64,000 nt of DNA from Rhizobium sp. BK418 (lineage in GTDB: Bacteria > Pseudomonadota > Alphaproteobacteria > Rhizobiales > Rhizobiaceae): contig NZ_SLZK01000006.1 in the NCBI RefSeq assembly GCF_004341105.1, forward strand, positions 124,001 to 188,000, in the 5' to 3' direction. Shown here piece by piece: positions 1 to 6,931 of this stretch. A model generated the notes under the pieces. That model searched no databases, was not told the origin of the DNA, and worked only from the letters and a program-made list of their open reading frames with translations. Position 1 is the first letter of the stretch. Each line of letters begins with the position of its first letter. Made by a program: the position numbers and the translations under genes.

Positions 1-146
1 GACAGCGCCGCCGTGAAGATATCGTCCTGCGACTTGCCCGCTGCCGAGATCATGAAAATGTAGGGCGCGAGGAAAATGACGGCGCCGACGATGAGCAGCG
101 CCAGGCGGATAAGCCGGCCGAGGGTGAAGCGGGGGCTCGTCTTCAT
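1..146 (-). CDS. Sugar-type ABC transporter permease, second subunit (N-terminus only)
   Basis: Only the first 48 or so codons lie in the window; the gene runs off the left edge. The N-terminus is a short basic cytoplasmic stretch followed by a long hydrophobic segment, as in MalG/UgpE-type inner-membrane permeases. Its ATG overlaps the stop of the upstream permease by four bases (ATGA at 143-146), so it is translationally coupled. A second permease is expected here because MalF/MalG-type importers use two different permeases. The call rests mainly on position. Confidence 0.7.
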   Translation of the reverse strand, partial: MKTSPRFTLGRLIRLALLIVGAVIFLAPYIFMISAAGKSQDDIFTAAL

Positions 147-1069
147 GAATAGTGCACCCGCCGGTCGAGGAAGCGGTATTGCAGGAACATCATGACGACG
201 AGAATGGCGAGGAAGACCACCGTCATGGCGGAGGCATAGCCGACCTTCATGTAGACGAAACCCTCCTGATAGATGGTGAAGAGCAGGATTTCGGAGGCGT
301 GATTAGGACCGCCATCGGTTAGCGTCTTCACAGTTTCGAAGGTCTTCACCGCATTGATGATGCTGATCGTGGTGACGAAGAGCGCCGTCGGCCCGAGCAT
401 CGGCCAGGTGACGAGGAAGAAGCGGTCGAGCGAGGATTTGGCACCGTCGATCTCGGCGGCGGCATAAAGCTCGCGCGGGATCGCCGTCAGGCCGGCGAGA
501 AACAAGACCATGTTGAATCCCACCGTCTGCCACACGCCGATGATCGACAGGCTGTAAAGCGCAGCCGCCGAAGAGCCGAGCCAGTTTGGTTTCGGCAGGC
601 CTGCGAGACCGAGCAGCGCATTGAGCGGGCCGATGGTCGGGTGAAAGAGATATTGCCAGACGGTCGCCATGGCGACGATCAACGAGACGGCGGGCAGGAA
701 GTAGGCGGTGCGAAAGAAGCTCTTTCCCCAGCCCTCGCTCTCGATCAGCATGGCGACGCCGAGGCCGAGCAGGATCGAGACGGGTGCGACAATCGCCGTA
801 TAGACCGTCGTGTTCCATAGGGATTTGCGGAAGGTGCGGTCGGTGAAGAGCTCGACGTAGTTCTCGAAGCCGACGAAGCGGATCTTGCCGACGCCGAGTT
901 CGAAATCGGTAAAGCCGAGAACGAGAACTGCGACGATCGGCAAGAGCACGAAGAGGATGATCAGGACGATCGCTGGCAGGGCCAGCAACCAAGCAGTTCG
1001 CGCCTCGCGGTGCTCATGCCGGACGGAGGAAGCGACCGGCCGAATCTCGCCTGCGGCGATACTAGCCAT
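143..1069 (-). CDS. Carbohydrate ABC transporter permease (MalF/UgpA-like)
   Basis: Inner-membrane permease of 308 residues, the usual length for the family. A hydrophilic N-terminus is followed by about six membrane segments, the first near residues 28-50 (WLLALPAIVLIIL...). The EAA-type cytoplasmic loop is visible as 'ELYAAAEIDGAKSSLDRF', where the ATPase docks. The chosen start ATG at 1069 overlaps the end of the ATPase gene by 8 bp; longer in-frame extensions would run deep into that gene. It forms one operon with the ATPase, the phosphodiesterase upstream and a second permease downstream. Substrate not determined; a glycerophosphodiester or sugar is plausible from context. Confidence 0.88.
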   Translation of the reverse strand: MASIAAGEIRPVASSVRHEHREARTAWLLALPAIVLIILFVLLPIVAVLVLGFTDFELGVGKIRFVGFENYVELFTDRTFRKSLWNTTVYTAIVAPVSILLGLGVAMLIESEGWGKSFFRTAYFLPAVSLIVAMATVWQYLFHPTIGPLNALLGLAGLPKPNWLGSSAAALYSLSIIGVWQTVGFNMVLFLAGLTAIPRELYAAAEIDGAKSSLDRFFLVTWPMLGPTALFVTTISIINAVKTFETVKTLTDGGPNHASEILLFTIYQEGFVYMKVGYASAMTVVFLAILVVMMFLQYRFLDRRVHYS

Positions 1070-2225
1070 GGGCCTTCTCCCTGCTGGCGTTGGCCGCAAC
1101 GGCTGCGGCAGGAAGCCGGCGTCCGTCCGCCGCAAAGACCATGGCCTTATCAGGGGCGAAGGAAAGCCCGACGGCCGTGCCGGCGGCAAGGCCCGCAGCT
1201 TCGGTTGGCGCGAGCTTGGCAAGCACGATCTCGCCAATTGCATTCAGCCGGCAGAACAGGATCACCTCGAAGCCGAGGAATTCCATGCGCTCGATACGGG
1301 CGGGCAGCGAGATCTCGCCGTCTGCGGCAAGCCGCATGAATTCCGGACGGATACCGATCGTCACGTCGGGGCCGGATGACGCCGGTTCGTCCAGTGCCAG
1401 CCTGATATTGCCAAAAGCGACCGCTCCATTCTCGACGCGTGCCGGCAGCAGATTGATGCGTGGCTGGCCGACGAAGCGGGCGACCTCGACATGGGCGGGA
1501 TCGTCATAGATGACCTGGGGTGCTGCAAGCTGCAGCAGCTGGCCGCCGATCATCACGGCGACACGATCGGCCATGGAGAGCGCTTCGGCCTGATCGTGGG
1601 TGACGTAAACCGTCGGGACACCGGCGCGGCGATGTAATTCGACGATCTCGCCGCGGGCATGAACGCGCAGATTGGCGTCGAGGTTCGACAGCGGCTCGTC
1701 CATCAGGAAGACGCTCGGATGGCGCACCATGGCGCGGGCAAGTGCGACGCGCTGCCGCTGGCCGCCAGACATCTGGCCAGGCTTGCGATCCAAGAGATGG
1801 TCGATCTTCAGCGCCTTGGCCATTTCCTGCACATCGCGCGAAATCCCTGTCCGAATGGCGCGGTAGCCGGGCATGATCGGACCGAGGAAGGGCAGGCGCT
1901 GCGCACGGCTCAAGCGCCGCATGGCGAGCGGCACGGCGATATTCTGCCCTGCGGTCAGATGCGGATAGAGCGCGTAGGACTGGAAGACCATGGCGATGTT
2001 GCGGTCGGCGGCGGCCACATCGGACATTTCCCGTCCGCCAATGACGATCTCGCCGCTATCGGCATGGTCGAGGCCGGCAAGGATCCGCAAGAGCGTGCTC
2101 TTGCCACACCCCGAGGGACCGACCAGCGCGATGAATTCGCCCGGCTGAACGTCGAGGCTAATATTCTTGAGGATGGCACTGTCGCCATAGGATTTGCTGA
2201 TGGCCGAAAGCGACAGCGCGCTCAT
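1062..2225 (-). CDS. ABC transporter ATP-binding protein, UgpC/MalK type
   Basis: Energises the adjacent permeases. The 387 residues contain a Walker A (GPSGCGKST), a Q-loop (VFQSYALYPH), the signature MSGGQ, a Walker B ending LMDEP, a D-loop SNLD and the switch histidine in YVTHDQAEA. A C-terminal TOBE-like region follows, as in MalK/UgpC. Between Q-loop and signature there is an insertion of about 20 residues (RLPFLGPIMPGYRAIRTG region) that is longer than usual for this family. The ATG overlaps the stop of the phosphodiesterase gene by four bases. No substrate-binding protein is visible in the part of the operon inside the window. Confidence 0.92.
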   Translation of the reverse strand: MSALSLSAISKSYGDSAILKNISLDVQPGEFIALVGPSGCGKSTLLRILAGLDHADSGEIVIGGREMSDVAAADRNIAMVFQSYALYPHLTAGQNIAVPLAMRRLSRAQRLPFLGPIMPGYRAIRTGISRDVQEMAKALKIDHLLDRKPGQMSGGQRQRVALARAMVRHPSVFLMDEPLSNLDANLRVHARGEIVELHRRAGVPTVYVTHDQAEALSMADRVAVMIGGQLLQLAAPQVIYDDPAHVEVARFVGQPRINLLPARVENGAVAFGNIRLALDEPASSGPDVTIGIRPEFMRLAADGEISLPARIERMEFLGFEVILFCRLNAIGEIVLAKLAPTEAAGLAAGTAVGLSFAPDKAMVFAADGRRLPAAAVAANASREKAHG

Positions 2226-3058
2226 TGCGCCGGCTCCTTCTGCACCTTGTGAGCCTCGTGCGGATAGACTTCGGCCACGACGTCATCGAGCACATGGGCC
2301 GTCATGCCGGGAACGACCACGATCTCGCTCGCAGCCTCGTCGCCGAGGTCGTGAAGCACAGCGCCGATCAGCTTTTCGCCCGACATTTCGCGCTCCATCG
2401 TACCGATGATGAAGGAAGCGGCCGGACCCCAGACGAGCGACGTGTCGTTGTAGCGTCCCTTCCAGGCCCAATGCAGGTGGCCGCTGGCATAAAGCGCGAC
2501 ATCATGGACGGCGATCAGATCGTAGAGGCGCCGGCGCTGGGCCGGGCGAATGCTCCAATAGCCGGTATCGCCTTCATCTGGCGTGTCGACGAAGAGCGGC
2601 TTGTGGGCAAACATTGCGACGCGCCGGCCGGCGCGCGTGACAAGCGCCTTTTCCAGCCAGTCGAATTGCTCTTCCTGCTCGTCGTTCTCCATGCCCATCA
2701 GCAGGCTGTCGAGGCCGATGAGGCGCCAGTTACCGGCATCTTCCAGCCAGTAGTCGGGCCCAACGATGCTGCGCCAGCGATTGAGCCTTGTTGCATCGAC
2801 CGGCTGAAGCGAACCCGGCAGATGGCCGACATCGTGGTTGCCGGGAACGATCAGCATGGGGATCGAAACCTGTCGCATCAGCTCAATGCAGAAGGTCAGG
2901 TCTTCATCCTTGTCGGCACCATCGACGGCGAGATCGCCGGTATGGATGACGAGATCGGCGCCGGTGCCGTTGATCCATTCGGCGAGTGGCTGCCAATTGC
3001 CATTGAAATGCGGGATCGACGGGCTGAAATGCGTGTCGGTGATCTGGACGATTTTCAT
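2222..3058 (-). CDS. Calcineurin-like phosphodiesterase (GpdQ/Icc class III family)
   Basis: Dinuclear-metal phosphoesterase of 278 residues. Metal ligands are seen in order: DTH near the N-terminus (QITDTHF), GDL (VIHTGDLAVDG), GNHD (VPGNHDVG), and later His residues in 'FAHKPLF' and 'SGHLHWAW'. This arrangement fits GpdQ/CpdA-type cyclic-nucleotide or glycerophosphodiester phosphodiesterases. Start ATG at 3058 places the first beta strand (MKIVQITD) at the N-terminus; an upstream extension looks unlike the family. It is the first gene of the leftward operon, and coupling to a Ugp-like importer suggests that it acts on the imported phosphodiester; this is inference. Confidence 0.85.
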   Translation of the reverse strand: MKIVQITDTHFSPSIPHFNGNWQPLAEWINGTGADLVIHTGDLAVDGADKDEDLTFCIELMRQVSIPMLIVPGNHDVGHLPGSLQPVDATRLNRWRSIVGPDYWLEDAGNWRLIGLDSLLMGMENDEQEEQFDWLEKALVTRAGRRVAMFAHKPLFVDTPDEGDTGYWSIRPAQRRRLYDLIAVHDVALYASGHLHWAWKGRYNDTSLVWGPAASFIIGTMEREMSGEKLIGAVLHDLGDEAASEIVVVPGMTAHVLDDVVAEVYPHEAHKVQKEPAQ

Positions 3059-3547
3059 GCCGGCGCTCCACGGTAAGGCCCGCAGCACGTTTCCGCCGGC
3101 AGGCATTGTTCATGACGCGTCTTTAGAGCGCCCCGGTGTCAGGCCGGTTACAAGCCTTTCCATCCTTGTTCCAATTGTGTCGTGGAATTGTCATGGAGGG
3201 TCGTGGTCATGCCCGGCGGCTGACCGTCCGAGAAGGTCCGGTCGAAGCATGTCGGGAAGAGTTGGCCGCGGCCAATTCCTCCTGACCACCCGAGTCCTGT
3301 TTGCTCGACGATCGTGGAGGCATTTCAGCTTGCGGAAAAGAAAGTCTTCGCACAGCGGTTAGCATCGACAAGCAAGTTCTCGGAAGTGTGCTCGCGTTCT
3401 CGAACTTTCTGCGAGCTGCCGCCGGAATTCTTTCTACACTTTCATACAATTTCCCGCTGTTTTCGAAACATGCCGGATACGTGGATCCCTCAGTTTCCTC
3501 CCCGTCAACTCATGTCGCGGAAAGCGACGGAACAGAGGAAATGTCCC
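3059..3547. other. Divergent intergenic region, 489 bp
   Basis: Separates the leftward transporter/phosphodiesterase operon from the rightward epoxide-hydrolase-like gene, so promoters for both should lie here. Open frames crossing it show no family resemblance and no good ribosome-binding site. No convincing operator palindrome was recognised. A ribosome-binding site (agagga) sits just upstream of the ATG at 3548. Confidence 0.5.
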
Positions 3548-4885
3548 ATGTCGAAGATCGAAAAGGCTCCTGCTCGTCGCGTTCTTGCCGAGCGAATGAT
3601 CGCATTGGCGGTCGGCTCGATGATGCTTGCCCCGGCCATATACGTGCTGCCGGCCCATGCCGCCGATACCGGGGCCGGCCTTGCTTCGACCGGCACGAAT
3701 ACAGATGAAAGCATCCGTCCCTTCAATTTCCATGTGCCGCAGGAACAGCTCGACGATCTGCGCCGGCGCATTGCCGAGACGCGCTGGCCGGACAAGGAGA
3801 CGGTCGACGACGATAGCCAGGGTATCCAGCTGTCGCGGGTTCAGGAGCTCGTTCGCTATTGGGGCACCGACTACGACTGGCGAAAGGCCGAAGCGCAGCT
3901 TAATGCGCTGCCGCAGTTCATCACCAAGATCGACGGGGTCGACATCGAGTTCATCCACGTCAAGTCCAAGAACCCCAATGCGTTGCCCTTGCTTCTGACC
4001 CACGGCTGGCCGGGATCGATGTTCGAGTTCGTCAAGGCGATCGGTCCTCTCACCGATCCGGTGTCCTATGGAGGTCGTCCGGAAGACGCTTTCGACGTCA
4101 TCATTCCGTCGATTCCCGGCTACGGCTTCTCGGGAAAGCCCACGGAAAGAGGCTGGGGACCGGATCGGACGGCGCGCGCCTGGGACGTGCTGGTAAAGCG
4201 GCTCGGCTATACGCATTACGTTTCTCAGGGCGGTGATCATGGTTCGGTCATATCCGACGCGCTCGCCCGCCAGGCGCCGAAGGGCCTGCTTGCCATCCAT
4301 CTCAACATGCCGGCGACCATCCCGGGCAATCTCGTCAAGGCGATCAACAGCGGCGATCCCGCTCCGGCGGAGCTTTCGGCGCCTGAGCGGGAGGCGTTCC
4401 AGTCGCTCAGCACCTTCTTCGGCCGCAATGCCGCCTATGGAGCTATGATGGTGACGCGGCCACAGACGATCGGTTTCCCGCTCTCCGATTCTCCATCGGG
4501 CCTCGCGGCATGGATCTACGAGAAGTTTGCACAGTGGAGCGACAGCGACGGCGTACCGGAACGTGTTCTTTCGAGGGACGAGATGCTGAACGACATCACG
4601 TTGTACTGGTTGACGAATACCGGCGCCTCGGCGTCCCGTTTCTATTGGGAAAACAACAACAATAATTTCAGCGCCGAGGCCCAGAAGACGCAGGACATCA
4701 AGATCCCCGTCGGCATCTCCGTCTTCCCGAAGGAAATATACAAGGCGCCCGAAAGCTGGAGCAGGCAGGCCTATCCGACCCTCTACTACTATCATCAGGT
4801 GGCAAAAGGCGGTCATTTCGCGGCCTGGGAACAGCCCCAGCTCTTCGCCGAGGAACTGCGGGCAGCGTTCAAATCCGTCCGCTGA
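3548..4885 (+). CDS. Exported epoxide-hydrolase-like alpha/beta hydrolase with EHN domain
   Basis: Protein of 445 residues. Residues 1-39 form a signal peptide ending AHA-A; an RR pair before the hydrophobic stretch leaves Tat export possible. The EHN domain begins around residue 55 (RPFNFHVPQEQLDDL) and the alpha/beta-hydrolase core follows. Visible motifs are the oxyanion-hole HGWPGS, the nucleophile elbow GGDHGS (Asp nucleophile, as in epoxide hydrolases rather than Ser esterases) and the late catalytic His in GGHFAAWE. Epoxide hydrolases of this group open epoxides to diols; the natural substrate is unknown. ATG 3548 is chosen because it has agagga upstream and begins the signal peptide. 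Export is unusual, since many family members are cytosolic. Confidence 0.85.
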   Translation: MSKIEKAPARRVLAERMIALAVGSMMLAPAIYVLPAHAADTGAGLASTGTNTDESIRPFNFHVPQEQLDDLRRRIAETRWPDKETVDDDSQGIQLSRVQELVRYWGTDYDWRKAEAQLNALPQFITKIDGVDIEFIHVKSKNPNALPLLLTHGWPGSMFEFVKAIGPLTDPVSYGGRPEDAFDVIIPSIPGYGFSGKPTERGWGPDRTARAWDVLVKRLGYTHYVSQGGDHGSVISDALARQAPKGLLAIHLNMPATIPGNLVKAINSGDPAPAELSAPEREAFQSLSTFFGRNAAYGAMMVTRPQTIGFPLSDSPSGLAAWIYEKFAQWSDSDGVPERVLSRDEMLNDITLYWLTNTGASASRFYWENNNNNFSAEAQKTQDIKIPVGISVFPKEIYKAPESWSRQAYPTLYYYHQVAKGGHFAAWEQPQLFAEELRAAFKSVR

Positions 4886-4902
4886 TGCGATCCAACAAGC
4901 GA

Positions 4903-4930
4903 GATGCGGCCTTACCTCGAGGGCCGCATC
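4903..4930 (+). terminator. Stem-loop after the epoxide-hydrolase-like gene
   Basis: A perfect 9-bp inverted repeat (GATGCGGCC / GGCCGCATC, loop 10 nt) begins 17 bp after the stop codon. There is only a weak T-rich tail, so it may terminate or simply protect the 3' end. Confidence 0.5.
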
Positions 4931-5027
4931 GTATCCCTGAGTTTAGGCTCATAGCCTGAGATGCGCAGTTAATGGAGCTTACGTGACGGGCAACTTCAGG
5001 ATGGATGACCGCCGCGATATCGGCGGA

Positions 5028-5459
5028 TCACCTCGAAATACCCACCGGATTGATGAAGTCGATACCAGCGAAATCCCGCTCATTATCAGTCACGACGATG
5101 CAGTCATTTGCGCCCGCCACTGCGGCGATGATCATGTCGAGGCCGCTGCGGGGCTTGCCGGCAGCCTTGCCTTCGGCCATCAGCCGCGCCCAAATCAAGC
5201 CCGCTTTGTCGTCGAAGGGCAAGATGCGGCCCGCAAAAAGCGCCGGTGGTCCCTCGGCGCCGGAGAACCAGGCATCAAGGGCGTCCCGCTTCTTGCCGCG
5301 AGGACTTTCCAGGATGCCGCGGCGGATCTCCGCAACCGTCAGCGAGGCGATGAACAAATCATCGTCACGCTGGGCTGTCCACCATGCCAGCAGCGATTCC
5401 GATGGTCGCAGTTTGATGACGTTGCTGATTATATTTGTGTCGAGAAGGTATCGGGTCAC
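5028..5459 (-). CDS. PIN-domain toxin, VapC/FitB type
   Basis: A 143-residue PIN-domain protein, the usual size for VapC-like ribonucleases. The acidic active-site set is visible: D7 in LLDTNI, E44 in TVAEIRRG, D108 in SGLDMIIAA, and D125/D129 in VVTDNERDF. Family members cleave RNA (often tRNA) and are held inactive by the partner antitoxin. The start ATG overlaps the antitoxin stop by four bases, the classical coupled arrangement. The RNA target is unknown. No sign of truncation. Confidence 0.9.
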   Translation of the reverse strand: MTRYLLDTNIISNVIKLRPSESLLAWWTAQRDDDLFIASLTVAEIRRGILESPRGKKRDALDAWFSGAEGPPALFAGRILPFDDKAGLIWARLMAEGKAAGKPRSGLDMIIAAVAGANDCIVVTDNERDFAGIDFINPVGISR

Positions 5460-5758
5460 AGATCGACCTTGCGCCCTTCCTCACGCGGTCGTGACAGATC
5501 GAGATCGGCTCCGACAAGCGGCGATCGGCGCAAGGCAGACAGAATTCCACCCGATTTGGGGGGGGCGGCGCCGACCAGTGCCTTCAGGGCCGTACGCGCT
5601 TCCTCCGCCTCCGGCCCGTCTTCCGCCAGATGGCGGGCGAGGGAGCGGATCAACTCTCTGTCGGACTCCAAGGCAATCACCTCGAACCGCTTGAAGCCGC
5701 GTTGAGTGAGGCGTTTACGGTATTTGTCGATGGCTTTCTTCTGAGCGGCATTGGCCAT
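5456..5758 (-). CDS. Antitoxin partner of the PIN-domain toxin
   Basis: A 100-residue protein encoded immediately upstream of, and overlapping, the toxin gene. The N-terminal half (KKAIDKYRKRLTQRGFKRFEV) resembles the DNA-binding part of ribbon-helix-helix-type antitoxins, and the basic/proline-rich C-terminus would wrap the toxin. ATG 5758 is preferred because GGAG lies about 8 bases upstream; an in-frame ATG at 5770 is the alternative and would add four residues. A palindromic site sits directly before the gene, fitting autoregulation by the toxin-antitoxin complex. Confidence 0.8.
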   Translation of the reverse strand: MANAAQKKAIDKYRKRLTQRGFKRFEVIALESDRELIRSLARHLAEDGPEAEEARTALKALVGAAPPKSGGILSALRRSPLVGADLDLSRPREEGRKVDL

Positions 5759-5772
5759 GGCGTTCTCCATGC

Positions 5773-5790
5773 CTATATCTGGATATATAG
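5773..5790. promoter_or_regulatory. Candidate antitoxin operator (CTATAT-N6-ATATAG)
   Basis: Inverted repeat of two 6-bp arms separated by 6 bp, embedded in a 22-bp imperfect palindrome at 5771-5792. It lies 15 bp upstream of the antitoxin start at 5758, where VapB-type autorepressor complexes usually bind. Binding is inferred. Confidence 0.55.
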
Positions 5791-5997
5791 CCAATCTCGA
5801 TTGTTCGGACAAGAAGCCGCTGGCCTGATGGCCTCGTTCGCTGCCAGACGTCTCCCTCGGCAGGCGATCGCTGCGGTCGTGACGTGTCCGTCCACCAGCA
5901 GTCGTCACCGGCGCCACTCGGCCGGCCATATTTTACCGATTTAGTTCTCGCGTCCTTAAGAGCCATCTGGCAAGCTTCTCCCGACGATGGAGAAACC

Positions 5998-6732
5998 ATG
6001 ACGCGCAGACAGTTCGCAACATATAGCAGCGTGTTCACCGCCCTGTTGATCGCTTTCATAGGCGGTTTTCCGTTTCTCCTTTATGCCGGTTTGAAAACGA
6101 CGGCCTGCGCGGCCGATACGTGTGGTGCGGCAGCGCTGGTGTTCGCCCTGTTTGGCCGCATCATCCTGGTGTTCGTCTATGCTATTGCGATGCTGACACT
6201 TGTCGCCAGGCGATGTGCGCGTGCGGGATTGGGCGTCTTGTGGACGCTTGCCTCTCTGCTGTGGCTGCTTGTAGCCCGTGATGTGCTTCTCGCAGGGTTC
6301 AATTTCTGGGCTGCCGGTTTTTCCCTTGGCATATTGTCCTTCAGGTTTCCCGTGACGCTGGTTTTCCTCTTCGCCTTCGTCATCTTCCTTTCCTTCTGGA
6401 AAGGAGAGGATGAGAACCGTGCCAGCGCGCTCACGCTCCCCTGGCGGATTGCCGGCATCAGCGCGTTTGTCTCGGCGATCATTTCCGCGGTCGTGTCCAT
6501 CCCGCTGATCGCGTCGTTCGGCTGGATCGTGGGCCTGCCCTCGGGATCCGGCGTTGAACTGATGTTTTTGATGGATCGCGTTCTGAGCCTTAGGGTCGGC
6601 CAGCATTGGATCACATATACGAGCGAGCTATGGGTGCTTCTGGTCGTCTTCATCTGCGCGCTGGCATATCTGATCTTCGACCAGAGACGCGCAGACCGAC
6701 GATCGATGCCGTCGCATCCGAAACCCGCATGA
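5998..6732 (+). CDS. Hypothetical multi-pass membrane protein
   Basis: Not assigned to a family. The 244-residue product is mostly hydrophobic with about six membrane segments (residues 9-30, 44-70, 80-100, 105-135, 155-185 and 210-235 approximately). It ends in a short basic cytoplasmic tail. The segment after the first helix carries two cysteines (TACAADTCGAA) that could form a disulphide outside the membrane. ATG 5998 is chosen for the GGAG eight bases upstream; an earlier start would overlap the antitoxin promoter. Neighbours give no clue to function. Confidence 0.65.
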   Translation: MTRRQFATYSSVFTALLIAFIGGFPFLLYAGLKTTACAADTCGAAALVFALFGRIILVFVYAIAMLTLVARRCARAGLGVLWTLASLLWLLVARDVLLAGFNFWAAGFSLGILSFRFPVTLVFLFAFVIFLSFWKGEDENRASALTLPWRIAGISAFVSAIISAVVSIPLIASFGWIVGLPSGSGVELMFLMDRVLSLRVGQHWITYTSELWVLLVVFICALAYLIFDQRRADRRSMPSHPKPA

Positions 6733-6752
6733 CGGTGGGATGAGGCCTGAGT

Positions 6753-6887
6753 TCAGCCCGACGATTGCGTTTCGCGGCTTTTATCACCTGACGATGTGAG
6801 CTGCTCGCGATGCCGGGCAATGAAGGTGCGGGACGCCGGCGAGCCTTCGCCCTTGCGATAGACCATCGCCACATCCAAGCCGGCGCC
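6753..6887 (-). pseudogene. Remnant of a LysR-family regulator C-terminus
   Basis: A 44-codon frame bounded upstream by an in-frame TAA at 6888-6890. Its translation (GLDVAMVYRKGEGSP then SRTFIARHREQL) looks like the last strand and helix of a LysR effector domain. No start codon, helix-turn-helix or remaining effector domain is seen nearby, because the GGDEF/EAL gene begins 45 bp upstream. Best read as the stump of a deleted lysR gene; similarity was judged by eye. Confidence 0.45.
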
Positions 6888-6931
6888 TTATCTCGTGTGG
6901 CTGATCGGCAGGCGGCAGTGAGGGCAGATCG

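Noticed and set aside
3434..4816. Leftward open frame of about 460 codons over the epoxide-hydrolase-like gene
   Set aside because: Antisense shadow of a gene with a signal peptide and clear catalytic motifs.
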